DNA from: Takifugu bimaculatus
Taxonomy: Eukaryota > Chordata > Actinopteri > Tetraodontiformes > Tetraodontidae
DNA length: 64,000 bases
Direction: 5' to 3'
NCBI GenBank assembly: GCA_004026145.2
Contig: CP034975.1
Location: 2,396,398 to 2,460,397, forward strand
Shown: positions 24,601-37,700 of the stretch, in pieces
Layout: each line of letters begins with the position of its first letter
Position numbering within the stretch: the stretch's first letter is position 1
Notes under the pieces: generated by a model
The model's database searches: none
The model's input: only the letters and a program-made list of their open reading frames with translations
What the model was told of the DNA's origin: nothing
Program-made: the position numbers and the translations under genes

Positions 24601-27600
24601 TAGTCTCTTCCAATTAACTTTACCTCCTGACTCCTCTGTGAATTTCCTTCTTGTCATGCTTGATTTACTTGTTGCCACATTGTACAGTGATGCGTGTTTA
24701 CACAGTGGCTATGACAGTATAAGCCCAACCTTTACATTTAATAATGACTTGTAGATAGAGCAGAAAGTATGATGTTAACATCATAGATCTGGTACTGTGT
24801 GGAGTATCCAGCTTCACATCAGTTCAGCTTCTGTTCCTAAAGATCTCATGGCCCTTCTCCAGCAGGTGGCCACTCAGCACCTTTCTAAATCTCATTAGCA
24901 AAGTGGAATTCAATCACTTATCCTGTCCGCCCTCTCTCAACATCTCCCGGTATAGTCTTGCAAGTAGACATCTTTGACCTCCTTTTAATTGGCACCTGTG
25001 CTTTTGTCATAATGTTTTCGCTCTTTAGTACGCAAATGTAGCTTCGTTCCTCTGAAACCCCACTTGTATTCCTTACATGCACACACTGTAGTCGGGAAGC
25101 CCTGCAGGTTTACAGCACCCCAAGATTAAACAGTGCCATTGTCTAATTCTGGCCTAATTAAATATTCTGTCATCGCATCGCATCCTGTTGCCTGAGGTAG
25201 TTCCTTTCTTAGGGCTTGTCAGATGTGTTTTAATGCACGACAGCATCCACTACTCCTGGCCCCGTTGGCCCCATCAGTCCCCATGCATGGCTTCACTTTA
25301 AGCACATCATTTGTTGAGCGCTGCCTGACGCCGCTGCCCCGTAATGGTGCGAGTTGTAATGAGGCCCACTGGGATGTCGTGTTATTCGGTCACCTTTCAG
25401 ATCTTCTTGCCCTCTTTCGCTCGCTCCCATCACATCTTCCTGTCTGACTCATTTATCCTCTGTACCCCCCCTCTTTTTTCATGTTGTCTTGCCTTTTGCA
25501 GAGAACCTGATCCTCATGCAACAGGCCATCCAAACAGTCGCTAAGCTCTTCCAAATCAACCCGTCGGCCCCTGAATTCACAGCACAACTTCAGCAACTGA
25601 GATCTCAGGTCTCTGCATGGCTTCTACCACTTTCATTTTTGTATAAAATGCACTGAGAAGTTCAAAACATTAGTATTTACTCTGTGTGTCTTATTATTTA
25701 TAAATACAGGACTCTTAAATAACATAGCTCCCAACTGGTCCAAGGTGTTAGATTTGTATGAATTTTTATATAATTTTTGTTTACTTTAACATTAAAATAG
25801 CATAAAAGTTACTTTGTTATCATTTATATTAGCTGTTAGATGTTATTAGCTGCTGTTGCTATAATGCTGCCCTGCCATTATTCTGGAGAGGTCCAGAAGA
25901 GTTAAACAATAAAAAAGGAGGAAAAGGAACTTTAATTAATTGATATAACTCACCTATACCTATTTCAAGACCTAATGAGGGTGATTTGAAACTTTACAGT
26001 CCAGATTTGGTCCTAAACTCCACTGGTGCTGATTTGGGTGGTTCTTTTTAGGTGTGTATGTTGAAGAACACTTCTACCACGAGTGTTTTGGAGTGGACCC
26101 TCTACATGAAGCCTGGTCAGCTGTGTCACACACTCCTGCCCAGCCTGCAGCTGTTGATCGAAAGCCTAAAGTTCAACATGACTTCTCTGAACGATGCCAT
26201 CTTCCACGCTGTCATTGGAGAGCCGAGCACCTACAACATCAAGTCAGACTGGTACAGCAGTTTTCTCTTTGCTTCACGTTCAGAGGTATCCTCTCTCTGA
26301 TCTGCTGAATGGATTTCTGGAGCTACAGCCTCTTATTTACTTTGACCATTTATCCCGAACACAAACTTCGCCCTTTGATGCATTTGTTTTCATCTCTGTT
26401 GATCTGTGATTACAGGACATCTGCGTTGAGTCAAGGTTTGGGCTTTAACACCAGCACCCTGAGTTCTCTCAGTATTAACATCACATCTCCAGGTAGGACT
26501 TAACTCTAATCGTCACAATACTAACAATCTTTCAAATTGTAAATAGCATTTTATGAGTAATTGCTATCACAATAAAAAAATAATAATTCCAAAAATTTGT
26601 ACATTACATTTTACATTAAGTCCCTGTTAGTAGTTAATTAATTAATAGTAAATGTATTGCTTGTTTTCATGTTATAAACATATCAATAAGAAATAGCAGC
26701 GGTACCATCTTAAGGTCTGTGTATTTGTTTATAGTTAGCGAGCGTCACTCTCGCGTTGTTTCGTGCTTAAAAGTGGTCTAAACTGCATGAGTTTTTAAAA
26801 GCTGTGCCGCCGCATATTTTAAATATAAATAAATCAAGGATGGAATTTTAGCTTTGTTAAACTGACATAAAGGAATGTAATGGCATTCATTTTTTTAAAA
26901 AAAATAGTTGCAGAACTCGTCCTTCCAGTTTTTAATTATCTTATTTGTGCGCTACTAAGAAATGCTGTCATAGGTTACCGATGTTCCTCTTCCACAGCCT
27001 GTCCTCCCTGCAGTTTGTTTGTTCTTATATGTGGTATTTATTTAAGTAGGGAAACAGATATTAATCCAAAAGGAAGGCAGAATTCCATACATGCATACCT
27101 TGAAATCTTTCACAGACCAGTTCCGCCCACCTGTATCCACAGACTTTCTCCTCACAGGCAATTTGTCAATTATTGTTGCTTTAGGAAAAAAGCTTTTTTT
27201 CGCAGGTTTAGCTTCGTCCCTATCAGCCCTTGACATGTTGTCAGTATATGAAATGTAGATACTGGCGCTACAATAAATCCACTATCTCTTTTTTCCCCAG
27301 GAGTGTTGACGGTCGGAGAAATGCTGAGGAATAACTCGGCATTCCTTGCAGATGTTCAACAACACATGAATTTTAGTCTGGTTGCTCTCCGCCGGCTGAT
27401 GGATACAGCCATACCGAACAACAATTTAATGGTGAGTCAGATGCATCCTATAAACATAGTGGAAGGAAACATTTCCTCGCTTCTGTGTAAAGAGTAACAA
27501 TAAGAATTGTTTGGAGAAATGACACCGTCAGGAAGAGCTTCCAGGTTCCCCACCTGATCTGCTCTCTGAGGAGAAAGGTCAATTTGAGCTTATATGAGTC

Positions 27601-28696
27601 AGGTTGCAGAGGGCAGAAGCACTATTGTTAATACTAACATTAGATAAAACATAGAATATTTAATAAATATGATTTTAAGGCTCTTAAATGTTGACAAAGT
27701 TTTAGCTATCTGTATTCAGTTTAACTTTACTTATATGATTAATAGCATGGTTTAAACTAGCTTATTTTTCTCCCTTTCAAGTCCTTCGATTGTTGGAGTA
27801 TAAGATTAATAACACAGTGATGTTTTATGATGCCATTAAACAGTTTTTTTGCTTAGCTTACTTGTTTAGTGATTTCAGTGCTGTTGTTGCCTGATCAGAT
27901 CCTGTCCTGGTTGGTCAATCTGCGTCACTGCAACTCCACAGCATACATGGAGCAGCAGAAGATGGACGCGGTCATCCTGAAGGCCTTCTGCTCCATGTCT
28001 GTTAAGGACTGGTACACCCTGTCGGTGCTGATGGCTCGCCATCTCAACACTGAGAAATTCATCTACAGAGTAAGACCGAGTCTTTAACTAAAGCACCCTG
28101 ATGAGTTCCTCTGTTGTGGACGTTCTTTCAGTGCTTCTGTGGAAGCGCCAGTGCCAGGGAGTGTGAAGGGTTAGTGAATGTACATGCGGCTGTGATCGCT
28201 GATTGAAAAAAGCGCTGCAGCAGGACGTCATTATTTATTTCACAGCATCTGTCTGGAGAACAGACACAGCGTAGCTTGGTGAGGGAAAACCCTTCGAACA
28301 ACATGTTACATAGTTGATGTACATGAAAGAACATGATTTATACAAAAGGAAAGAAAGAGCGAGACCTCCATCAATAGTGCGGAATGTGGGTGCAAAATAA
28401 ATCTGTGAAGTTTTTATATCATGCCTGGATAAAAGTGTTTATTTGTCTTTCTTTTTTAGGCTGATTGGATTTTCATTTTAAAACCACAATCTGCAAAATA
28501 TAAATCTAATTCATTGACTAGCTTTTTAAAATTTATGTTACTGGTTTGTGAGTTAAAACTTTTTAAACCTTTTTAAACTGTTGACATGACTCTCCGTGGA
28601 GAAATCCACCCTCTAAATGTATGTTCTGGGCTTGTGTACCTTAAGTGTACCTAACCAAAGATTGAAATATCCTTCAACACACACACACACACGCGT

Positions 28697-28737
<41 letters not shown>

Positions 28738-31700
28738 GACACACACACACACATGCAAAATAAAAATGGCATATTGCCAAAGTAAGCAGCTAACTGGGTG
28801 TTGTGTTGTAGCAGAAATATCTGCTGTGCAGCACAAGTTAAAGGACAAAATGGATCAATAAGGAAGCCCAACATCTGATTTTGAACTGTCAGATTTGATT
28901 TTAGTAAATATAAATAATAGAGGTCAAAGGCGATGAATGACTCGTAAATACGGGCCGTTCTTTCACCTTTGCCATCCCTCATAAGGTCACAGCTCGCAGT
29001 GAAACGCACAATATAATCATTTTGGTGATGATTGTTTACTGTTTTCTAGATGATTCTCTCTGAAGAGGTGCAGACCTTGATGCAGGTGTTGCTTCACGCC
29101 GCTAAGGTCATAACCAACATGATGAACTCGTTTCTTCCTGCCATTAATCAGCTGCAGAGGTACTTGTACGCCATCGATGACCTCAACCTGATGGCCGACG
29201 CCGACTTTTCCAAAGTGCGTAGTGTTCCCACAGGCCTTACAGTCAGATTGTCAGTAGGCCTTTGAGTTTATGTCACAGGAGATGTGGATTTTGGTTTCAA
29301 CATATGCATGAACCAAAGTGGACGAAAAGCAGCTTCTTTCTTTTTCCCCAGATGGTGAGAGGACAGAGGAACAGCATCCCCACGCAGGCCACATTCGTCA
29401 CCCTCTCTCGAGCGCTATGCAGTAACGGCATCCTTGCTGTATTTGGAATCGCTCAAATGCCGGCCGTGTCCGTGTCGAGCCCCTCAATAACTGATATTGC
29501 CCAGAGGGAGGAGATGATTGACAGGTTTAAGATTCCTCGAAACGCCTGTACGTCAGCAGAAAAGCTTTTATTTTATAATGTGGGCTAAGTCACAGTTCTG
29601 AAAAGATGCAATCAGCATCAAGTCTCTTTAACAATGTAGATGGGCTAAGGAGATGCATTTATAATCTTTGGACAACACAAATTGAAAATTGAAATTAGGA
29701 AATTGCAAGTCAGGAACGTGACATTATCTTGGGTAATACTGAGAATCACACTGAGATTAAATGATTAGTCTTTTTAGAACATAGTTGACGTCAAAAAGCT
29801 ATCTAACATGAGCATCATCTTTCATCCACCATCCTTGACATTTGGCCTTGAAGTATTTATGCGCACGTATCTGCGTACCTGTGCATAATGGTTCGTCTCA
29901 TCTTTAGCTCCCTTCTGCATGAACATGTACTTGGACATGGTCAACACCACTGGAGGAGCCATCGCCTGGGCGTTCCTCAAACCCATGCTGATGGGGCACA
30001 TTCTGTTCAGCCCTGACACACCCGTCACCAGGGCTATAATGGAGAAGGTATGTCGCTACTCCAGGATTCCTGGATTCCAGTCAGAATTGGCTCCCTTGGG
30101 ACACTATCTTCACATGTTTAATCAAATTCCTCTTACAGCTTGCACCTTCATGACTTTTATGTACCGGTACATTATCCATATTCCATTAAAATCCATTGTC
30201 AGATGCTGTTATGTGGTAATACATCATTTTTGGGTTTCTTCAGCTTATTGACTGTTTAATTGTCACGTTGTAGCATATCCAGGGAAACAGAGCAGCAGAA
30301 GGGTCCGTATATTTGTATGCGTCACCATCTTCTGTTGTGGTGCTGTTCTAATAGATCTGATTTGGTGTCCTGTTCCCTTTTGTACGCTTACACAGCTACA
30401 TGCCCCAAAACAGCAGGTTGTGGATTCTGACCTCAGAGTTGTTGATTTTCTTTTTAATGCTCATTTGTCCTTCTGCCCTTGTCCAGGCCAATGCGACCCT
30501 GAATGAGTTTGCCAACCTGAGGAAGCACTCAGAGGACTGGATCGAATCCTCCAACTACATCATAAACTCAGCCCAGATACTCAGCCAGACCTTGCCCATG
30601 CTGCAGGTAAGAAAGTGCCTACGTTCCTTCCTTCCCCCCCTGATTATTCTGGCTAGGCTGCTGTTGCCTGAAAGTTTGGAGATAAACTTTATAGTGGTCT
30701 TCAGCTTGTTTCAGCAGTTGAATATTGATGTTGTTCACTATCTCCTCTGCTCTCCCTCCCCATTGTCAGAATTCCCTCGGCAATTCCTTTGTGCAGAACT
30801 TCATTGAGATGCAGACAGACATCAATGTCGGCAAAATGAAGGAGACACTCAGCAACTTCTGTGAGTGAGCATTTGAAGGTCTTACTTTTGTAAGCAGCAG
30901 ATCCCAGGCTTAGCTCACTTTCCCGACTCCACTCACCGGCTGTAAAATACCCAAACTGTCAGAAAATGGGACTCTTCCACAGGGTTATAGAAAGCACTGC
31001 ACAAATTTCAACAATAGATGAAATACATGCTTGCCTAGTTTTAAAAAGGAGGCCAAAAAACTGTATTTTACTCACCTCAAAAATTATTAGCACCTCAAAA
31101 TTGCACTGAGCAAAGCTGGATGGTTTATTGTTTAACAGCTGACCTTAAAGGTTGCAGCCGACGGTGTCAGAAATGTGCTTTTGACCTGCTTCATCCGCTC
31201 GTTTTTTCTGCTATGCCACAGCTAACATGACCACCTTGTTGGAGAAGAATAAGCCTATTCTGCAGCAGATCACCACCTTGTCCAGGCTGATGGTGAACCT
31301 CTCTTCCTGTATCAAGTTTGACCGCTACCGTGGTTACAATGATACCACAGAGCTTGACACTGTAGCTCAAGAGCTCGCCAAAAACCGAGACCTCTATGCA
31401 AGTGAGTAAATAGCAGCAGTGATTAATCCTGTCCTGCAAGGCAACCACACACAGATTTCCCCCCCCCGCCCCGCTTAGGTTGATTTACAAGTGTAGGTAC
31501 AATCATGAACCAGATAAGATGATAATCTCACTGCTCTTGTAATAGAATCTGCTATTAATTTTTATAAATTAAGGCCAGTGTTTTGCAGGTGAAGGTTGTA
31601 TGTTGACTAATAGTCCAGCCTATTAGTAGGTTTGGCCTTTGATTAATTCTTGACATGACATCGTGCAAACTGTCTTTAAGGTGTCATATTCAGGCTTCCA

Positions 31701-34700
31701 GAAGTTGGTGACTCATCCGGGAAGCAAAAGGCTGGCTCTTCCTCCTCCACAGCCCCCTTACCCCCCAAAGTCCGATACACCATCCGCATGCACATGGACA
31801 ATGTCATGCGCACTGACAGAGTCCGGGACCCCTTTTTCATTAAGGACCCACACATCTCAGCCCGGCAGACGCTCCGCTACAACAGGGGGTTTGTCTACCT
31901 GCAGGAGAACATCGAACGGGCCATCATTGAGACCCATGCCGGCCATCCAGTGGCAGAGCCTGCTGTTCAGCTGCAGCCCTTCCCCTATCCCTGCCACCTT
32001 CGGGATGAGTAAGTTCCAAGAAAGCCTGGGATCATGTGCTAACATCTTAAGCATTAGCTTATTTTAGGAGGCATGCGTTTATTTAAACATGAAAGGACGC
32101 ACAGTGTCTCACAATGAAGGGAAAAGTGGGCATTAACACAGACTAGTAGTCATTCACTGGCTCCACACGGGGTGGATGAACGCTCACTGCTGCTTTACAT
32201 ATGCACACTGAGAGACAGCTTTAATAACATCCGTAAAGAACTCCACACATCTCTGCACTATCCACTGAATATCTGATCTACCAGAATGCAGCACTGTTTC
32301 CAATGAATCGGGCCAGACTGAAACACCAGTGTATGTGCTGCTGCACTGAAGCGCCAGCAGCCAGCGTTCTCCTCCACTACAAGCTATGAGACGTGATTGT
32401 CCTCACCGTCCTACTGATTGATTAGTGAAAATTCAATGCCTGGCGTAATTGCTGTGGAAAAATAGGCTTGCTGGATGGAAAAAAAAGAAAAACTGGAATA
32501 TTTGTTCAGCACCAGGCTTCCTATATGAAGAGAAAAAACTACAACGATGATGAATTTATTTGCATGAATACAAATAGTATATAAAAAGTATATTAAAAAA
32601 GCCCTCCCTGTCAAGCAGATGACTTCATGAGCGTCCTCTTCATCTGCTGTCGTTGACAGTGATCGGGTGTTTTTTAGCAACAGCGCTGACAGTTGCTCCG
32701 TCTGTGTTCCCCAGGTACCTGGAGGCCATCTCTTTTGTCTTTCCACTGATGCTGATGATGGCCTGGGTGCTGTTCGTGGCTGACTTTGTCAAGAAACTGG
32801 TGCACGAGAGGGAGCTGAGGCTGCATGAGGTAATGCTTTGTACCGTGTGAAATGAGTTAAACCTTGTCACTGTTTCCTGTCAGGAATAAACACATAAATC
32901 ACGTGACCTTTTCTCACATTAAATAAAGCTGATTTATGTCTTCAGAATTGTTATTTTTGCATCCCCCTACAGTATATGAAAATGATGGGCGTCAACCCAC
33001 TCAGCCACTTCTTTGCCTGGTTCCTGGAGTGTGCCACCTACCTCATGTTCACCATCATCATCCTCACACTGGTGCTAAAATATGGGCGTGTCCTTCCAAA
33101 CAGCGATGGCTTTCTACTTTTCCTTTACTTCTGCGATTACGGCTTGAGCGTCCTGGCCTTCAGTTACCTCATCAGCTCCTTCTTCGACAAGACCTACATT
33201 GCCGGCCTCAGCGGCAGCCTCATCTATATCCTCTGTTTCTTCCCCTTCATCGTTGTCATGGCCGTGGAGACGACTCTCACCTTTTCCCAGAAGAGCATAC
33301 TGGTGAGGAACTTCACAAAAACAGGGACACTGATAACAGAACAAAGAAAGGCAGGAGATATAATTTAGAAACCGCCAGTGTTTATTTTTAGCAGATGCCC
33401 CCAGGGGTAGTTAGGTAACACCAACAATTGGCCCAATATTTTTTTCAACCAAAAGGTTTTGCTCTTAATCCCTCATTTGGGATCTGAATTGTCTCATCTT
33501 GTCTTCCTACAGAGTGTGTTTTCACCAACCTGTTTCAGTTATGCGGGTCAATACATCTCCCGTTATGAGGTTAAAGGAGAAGGTAAGGCTCCTCGCACAC
33601 ACACTGAAATTACTACCACTTGTTGGGTTAATTGAAGGTGCTGTTATTGCTCATCTTTAGGAATTCACTGGAACAACATGTACACCTCCCCCATTGCTGG
33701 TGACAAAGCCTCCTTCGGTTGGCTCTGCTGGCTCATGCTCATTGACTCCATTGTCTATTTCATCATTGGAGCGTACGTACGGATGGTCTTTCCAGGTATG
33801 AGAAGAATTCTGGAAATTACGTCAATTAGACACAAAATCAGTGTGTATATTGTCCGGCGTGCTGTTAATGCCTTATGCCGATATCATTAAATAATCCAAA
33901 TATGTTTGGTTATGTTTATAAGGAGTCTGTTAAACTTTCAGGAAAATATGGCATCCCTGCGCCGTGGTACTTCCCATTCAAAGGTTCCTTCTGGGCTGAT
34001 CTGTGCTGCTGCTTCAGGTCAAAAAGGAAAGCTCCCAGAGGACTCCTCTTCACCAACATCATGGACAGGAATCTCCCTGTTTTCTTTGAGGACAAGGAAA
34101 AAGGTATTCGACAGAGTTGTGCTGTAACAGCTCAGTTAGGTGTTAAATTTAACTACACTTTACATTCTTTTCTCATCGTGTGTTTCTTGTAGACCAGAAC
34201 AGCGTTTCATCTCATGCTGGCGAGAATTTCTCACATCTGCCAGTGGGCGTTTCCCTCCATGGCCTCAGCAAACTCTATGGCGACCGAGTAGCCATTCAAA
34301 ACCTGAACATCTCTTTCTACGAGGGTCACGTGACCACACTGCTTGGCCACAACGGAGCTGGCAAGACCACCACCATGTATGTGGGCCACAGCTGTCTTAG
34401 GTTCTGCCTGAATCAGCATGTCCTCAGATAACTAAAAATGCAGTCTGTCCATTGATACACTGTAGGCATTGTCTTTTGAGTTTGATCCAAGCGTCTCTTT
34501 AATCATCTCAGTAGCTTGCTGCTGACAGGGAAATTGTTTTGTTCAGCTTGGCACTGAAATTACAGCGTGGTGGAGATGAATCTGATGGGTCTTCCTCAAC
34601 TAGAATTCAAAATTTCCATTTTGAATGTGGCTGCTTTTGCCAATATGATAACGCTTTGTAAGAGAGCCACAGCAAAGGCTGCAGGAAAATGAACCAGCAA

Positions 34701-37700
34701 ATTGGGAAATGAAGAAAAAAAATAATAAGATGGCGAAGGTAATCGTTTTCTGTGCCCAGGTCTCTCCTGACTGGCCTCTTTGCACCATCGGTTGGCTCTA
34801 TCGAGGTGTATGGCAAAGACATGCAGACCGACACTGATGAGGTTCGCAAAGAGCTTGGCGTCTGCATGCAATACGACGTCCTCTTCGACCACATGACCGC
34901 CAAGGAGCACCTGCTGCTATATGGCCAGATCAAGGCGCCACAATGGACACAACGAGAGCTCCGTGAACAAGTTCGCACGTGAGTCAGATCAGCCATTGGA
35001 AGGTTCCTGCCTGAGTGTCAAAAGTATATAGACATGTGATAATCTATAGGCTTTGGTGCAAAACATGAAAAGACCTGTAGTGTGTTGTTTATTATTACTT
35101 GAAACTTTATTTTTTCCCCGTGGGGCAATTAACCACTTAGCAACCCTGAGATGTTATAACTGGGGATCAAGCCCATAAACTGCAATGTGATGCGGTCTTG
35201 GGCTGTTTTAGTTGGTCAGTCTGTAGAATTATTTATTTGATTTTTGTAGCATATTGAAATTAGTCTGGGCCTTACAACAGGAACCTCCCCCCACTGATTC
35301 CAGATGGTCAATAGCCACTACTCAGCAACTGATGGATGTGTCAGATTAGTGCATAGGAAAAGGCTGTTAACGTCAGCGCCATGTTAAAGGCGTTTCATTT
35401 ATTTGCCCACCAGGATCTTAGAGGAGACAGGCATGTATGCCCACAGACACAAGCGGGTGGGCACCCTTTCAGGGGGCATGAAGCGCAAGCTGTCAATCTC
35501 CATCGCCTTCATAGGGGGCTCTCGCTTGGTGGTACTGGATGAACCCACCACAGGGGTGGACCCCTGCTCCAGACGCAGCATCTGGGACATTGTTATCCAG
35601 TACAAGAAAAGTGAGTCCGACACATGAACATCCTTAAGAGGCATTCCAGTTCATCCGTAAAAGCCTCACCTTAACTGTAATCTACAGCCATTATTACTGC
35701 TATCACTATAATTACAGTGATTACAGCAGTCACAATACTGTTATAAAGAGGAATTTGTAAAAATACTAAAATAAGTCTAATCAAATTTGACGTCTATTCA
35801 CTCTTTTTCTGGCTACTGCAGTTCAAGTAATTGAAATATGTAGAATTTTCTTTCCTGATACAAAAGACAACTCAATTTTCTTTTCAAGCTCTGTAATTTA
35901 GCTCTGCTGCATACTTTGGCTTGTGTTACTTATTTTTTCCTGCCTAAGGACCAGTTAGCAAATTTTGCAGGAGCCTTGAAACAAAAAAGAAATATGTGTT
36001 CTTGAGGAACAGCATCACATCAAGCCGTCTTGAGTCCCTGTAGCATTTTCTCAAATCCACATTTATTGGCTATTTTCAAACTCTATGCTCAGATCATTTT
36101 TTTTTTAAATAGCTTTTATCTTTTTCCCACACATCAATGTTCTTTATTTATTCAGTATATTTTTTGTAGTGTTTTTCTTTTTTTCCTCTCTTATCTTTTA
36201 ATTTATTTTTTTTTTGTGGGGGGGGGGGTACCAAATTTGATCATGTTGCTGCCGGTTAACACAGATAAAATCCTTGACCCTGCCTGTAAATAGTGTGGAA
36301 AAATAAGGAGCCACAAGCAGTTTCAGAAGGGTTCCACTCTGCTCAGACCTTAATTTTAGCAAAGAATTATTTTGAGAGAATCCTCAAATAATTCAGCTGC
36401 TCTATTGTTGCTGGAGCAGCAGCGGCAGCAGCAGCAGGGAGACTGCTTAATCACACGTTTGTAGATGTGGGAAATATCCAGCCTAATTGGCCTTGTCTTA
36501 TATGTTAGTGAGCTTCTGGTGCCAGGGGAGTCTGTTTCAAAGTAAGCTTTCTGCATCACTTGCCATTTGCTTGTCAGTTTTCTCTAAAGATTGTAAGCCA
36601 GAGGCGACACGGGTGGAACTTTGTCTTTGTGACATCTGGCTGTTTCTTTAGATGTGTGTTGAGCTCATCAATCAAAGAATTCTCACAGAAAACTAGTGAG
36701 AAATTTTGAAAACTTATCCTAGGATTGCAGCCCGTGGCTGACAGACACCAAATCCCATATTTTTGAGGCTAACAAAATACCAAATACTAGTGTTTATCAA
36801 GTTATGATTTAAGTGTTTTGATTGTTTCATATGCATCCTCTCAGATCGCACCATCATCATGTCCACACACCACTTGGATGAGGCTGAGGTGCTCAGTGAC
36901 CGTGTTGCCTTCCTGGAGAGTGGAGGTTTGAAATGCTGTGGATCACCCTTCTACCTGAAAGACAAGCTGGGTCAAGGTTACAAACTCACCCTCACTAAGA
37001 AGGTACACAGGGACCCACCCATAGAAAGATTTTATTTCACAGCTAAATCCTCTTTAGATAGCTCTGTTGCATAGCTAATTATGGTTGAAAACGGTATTTC
37101 TTATGTCTGGAATTGTATTTGTAGTTGGTTTATCTGTAAAATCTAAATTGATGGACAGGATCTGTGAAATTAGCACTCTGTCCTACAACAGATTTTGCTC
37201 ACACATCGAAATGAAGTGTGACACCTAGTGGACATTTGTGGTACGCCCGTGTGCAACATGGTATAAACATAAACATAAAACATTCATTCAAATTGGCGGG
37301 AATTAAAAAAACCTGAAAATTACGGCTTCCTGCTTTGACCTCTCTGTTCCAGATGCCATTAACTGTGGCACAGCTTTAACATAGCTAAATCAATAGTTTT
37401 GCGCTCTATAATTTTAAGAAGATCAACATTTTTACATGAAAATGACTCCAAAGGTCTCACTGTAATACAGCCACAGTGGTTGCTTGAGTTGTTCACAGTG
37501 TAGATGGAAGCAGTGTGACAAGACCCACCATATCATTAGATCTTAACTACTTTCCATTGTTGAATTTGTTTTTCCTTTTTGCTGAATCAAATATATAATA
37601 GAATTTGCAGGCTACATATTTTGGACCACCTAGCCATGGGTTTCACCACACACAAATCCTCCCTGCAGTAATGCAACATGTAATTAGACACCTTGCAGGT

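Noticed and set aside
28651..29009. Reverse-strand Val/Cys-rich frames
   Set aside because: They are translations of the (CA) microsatellite.
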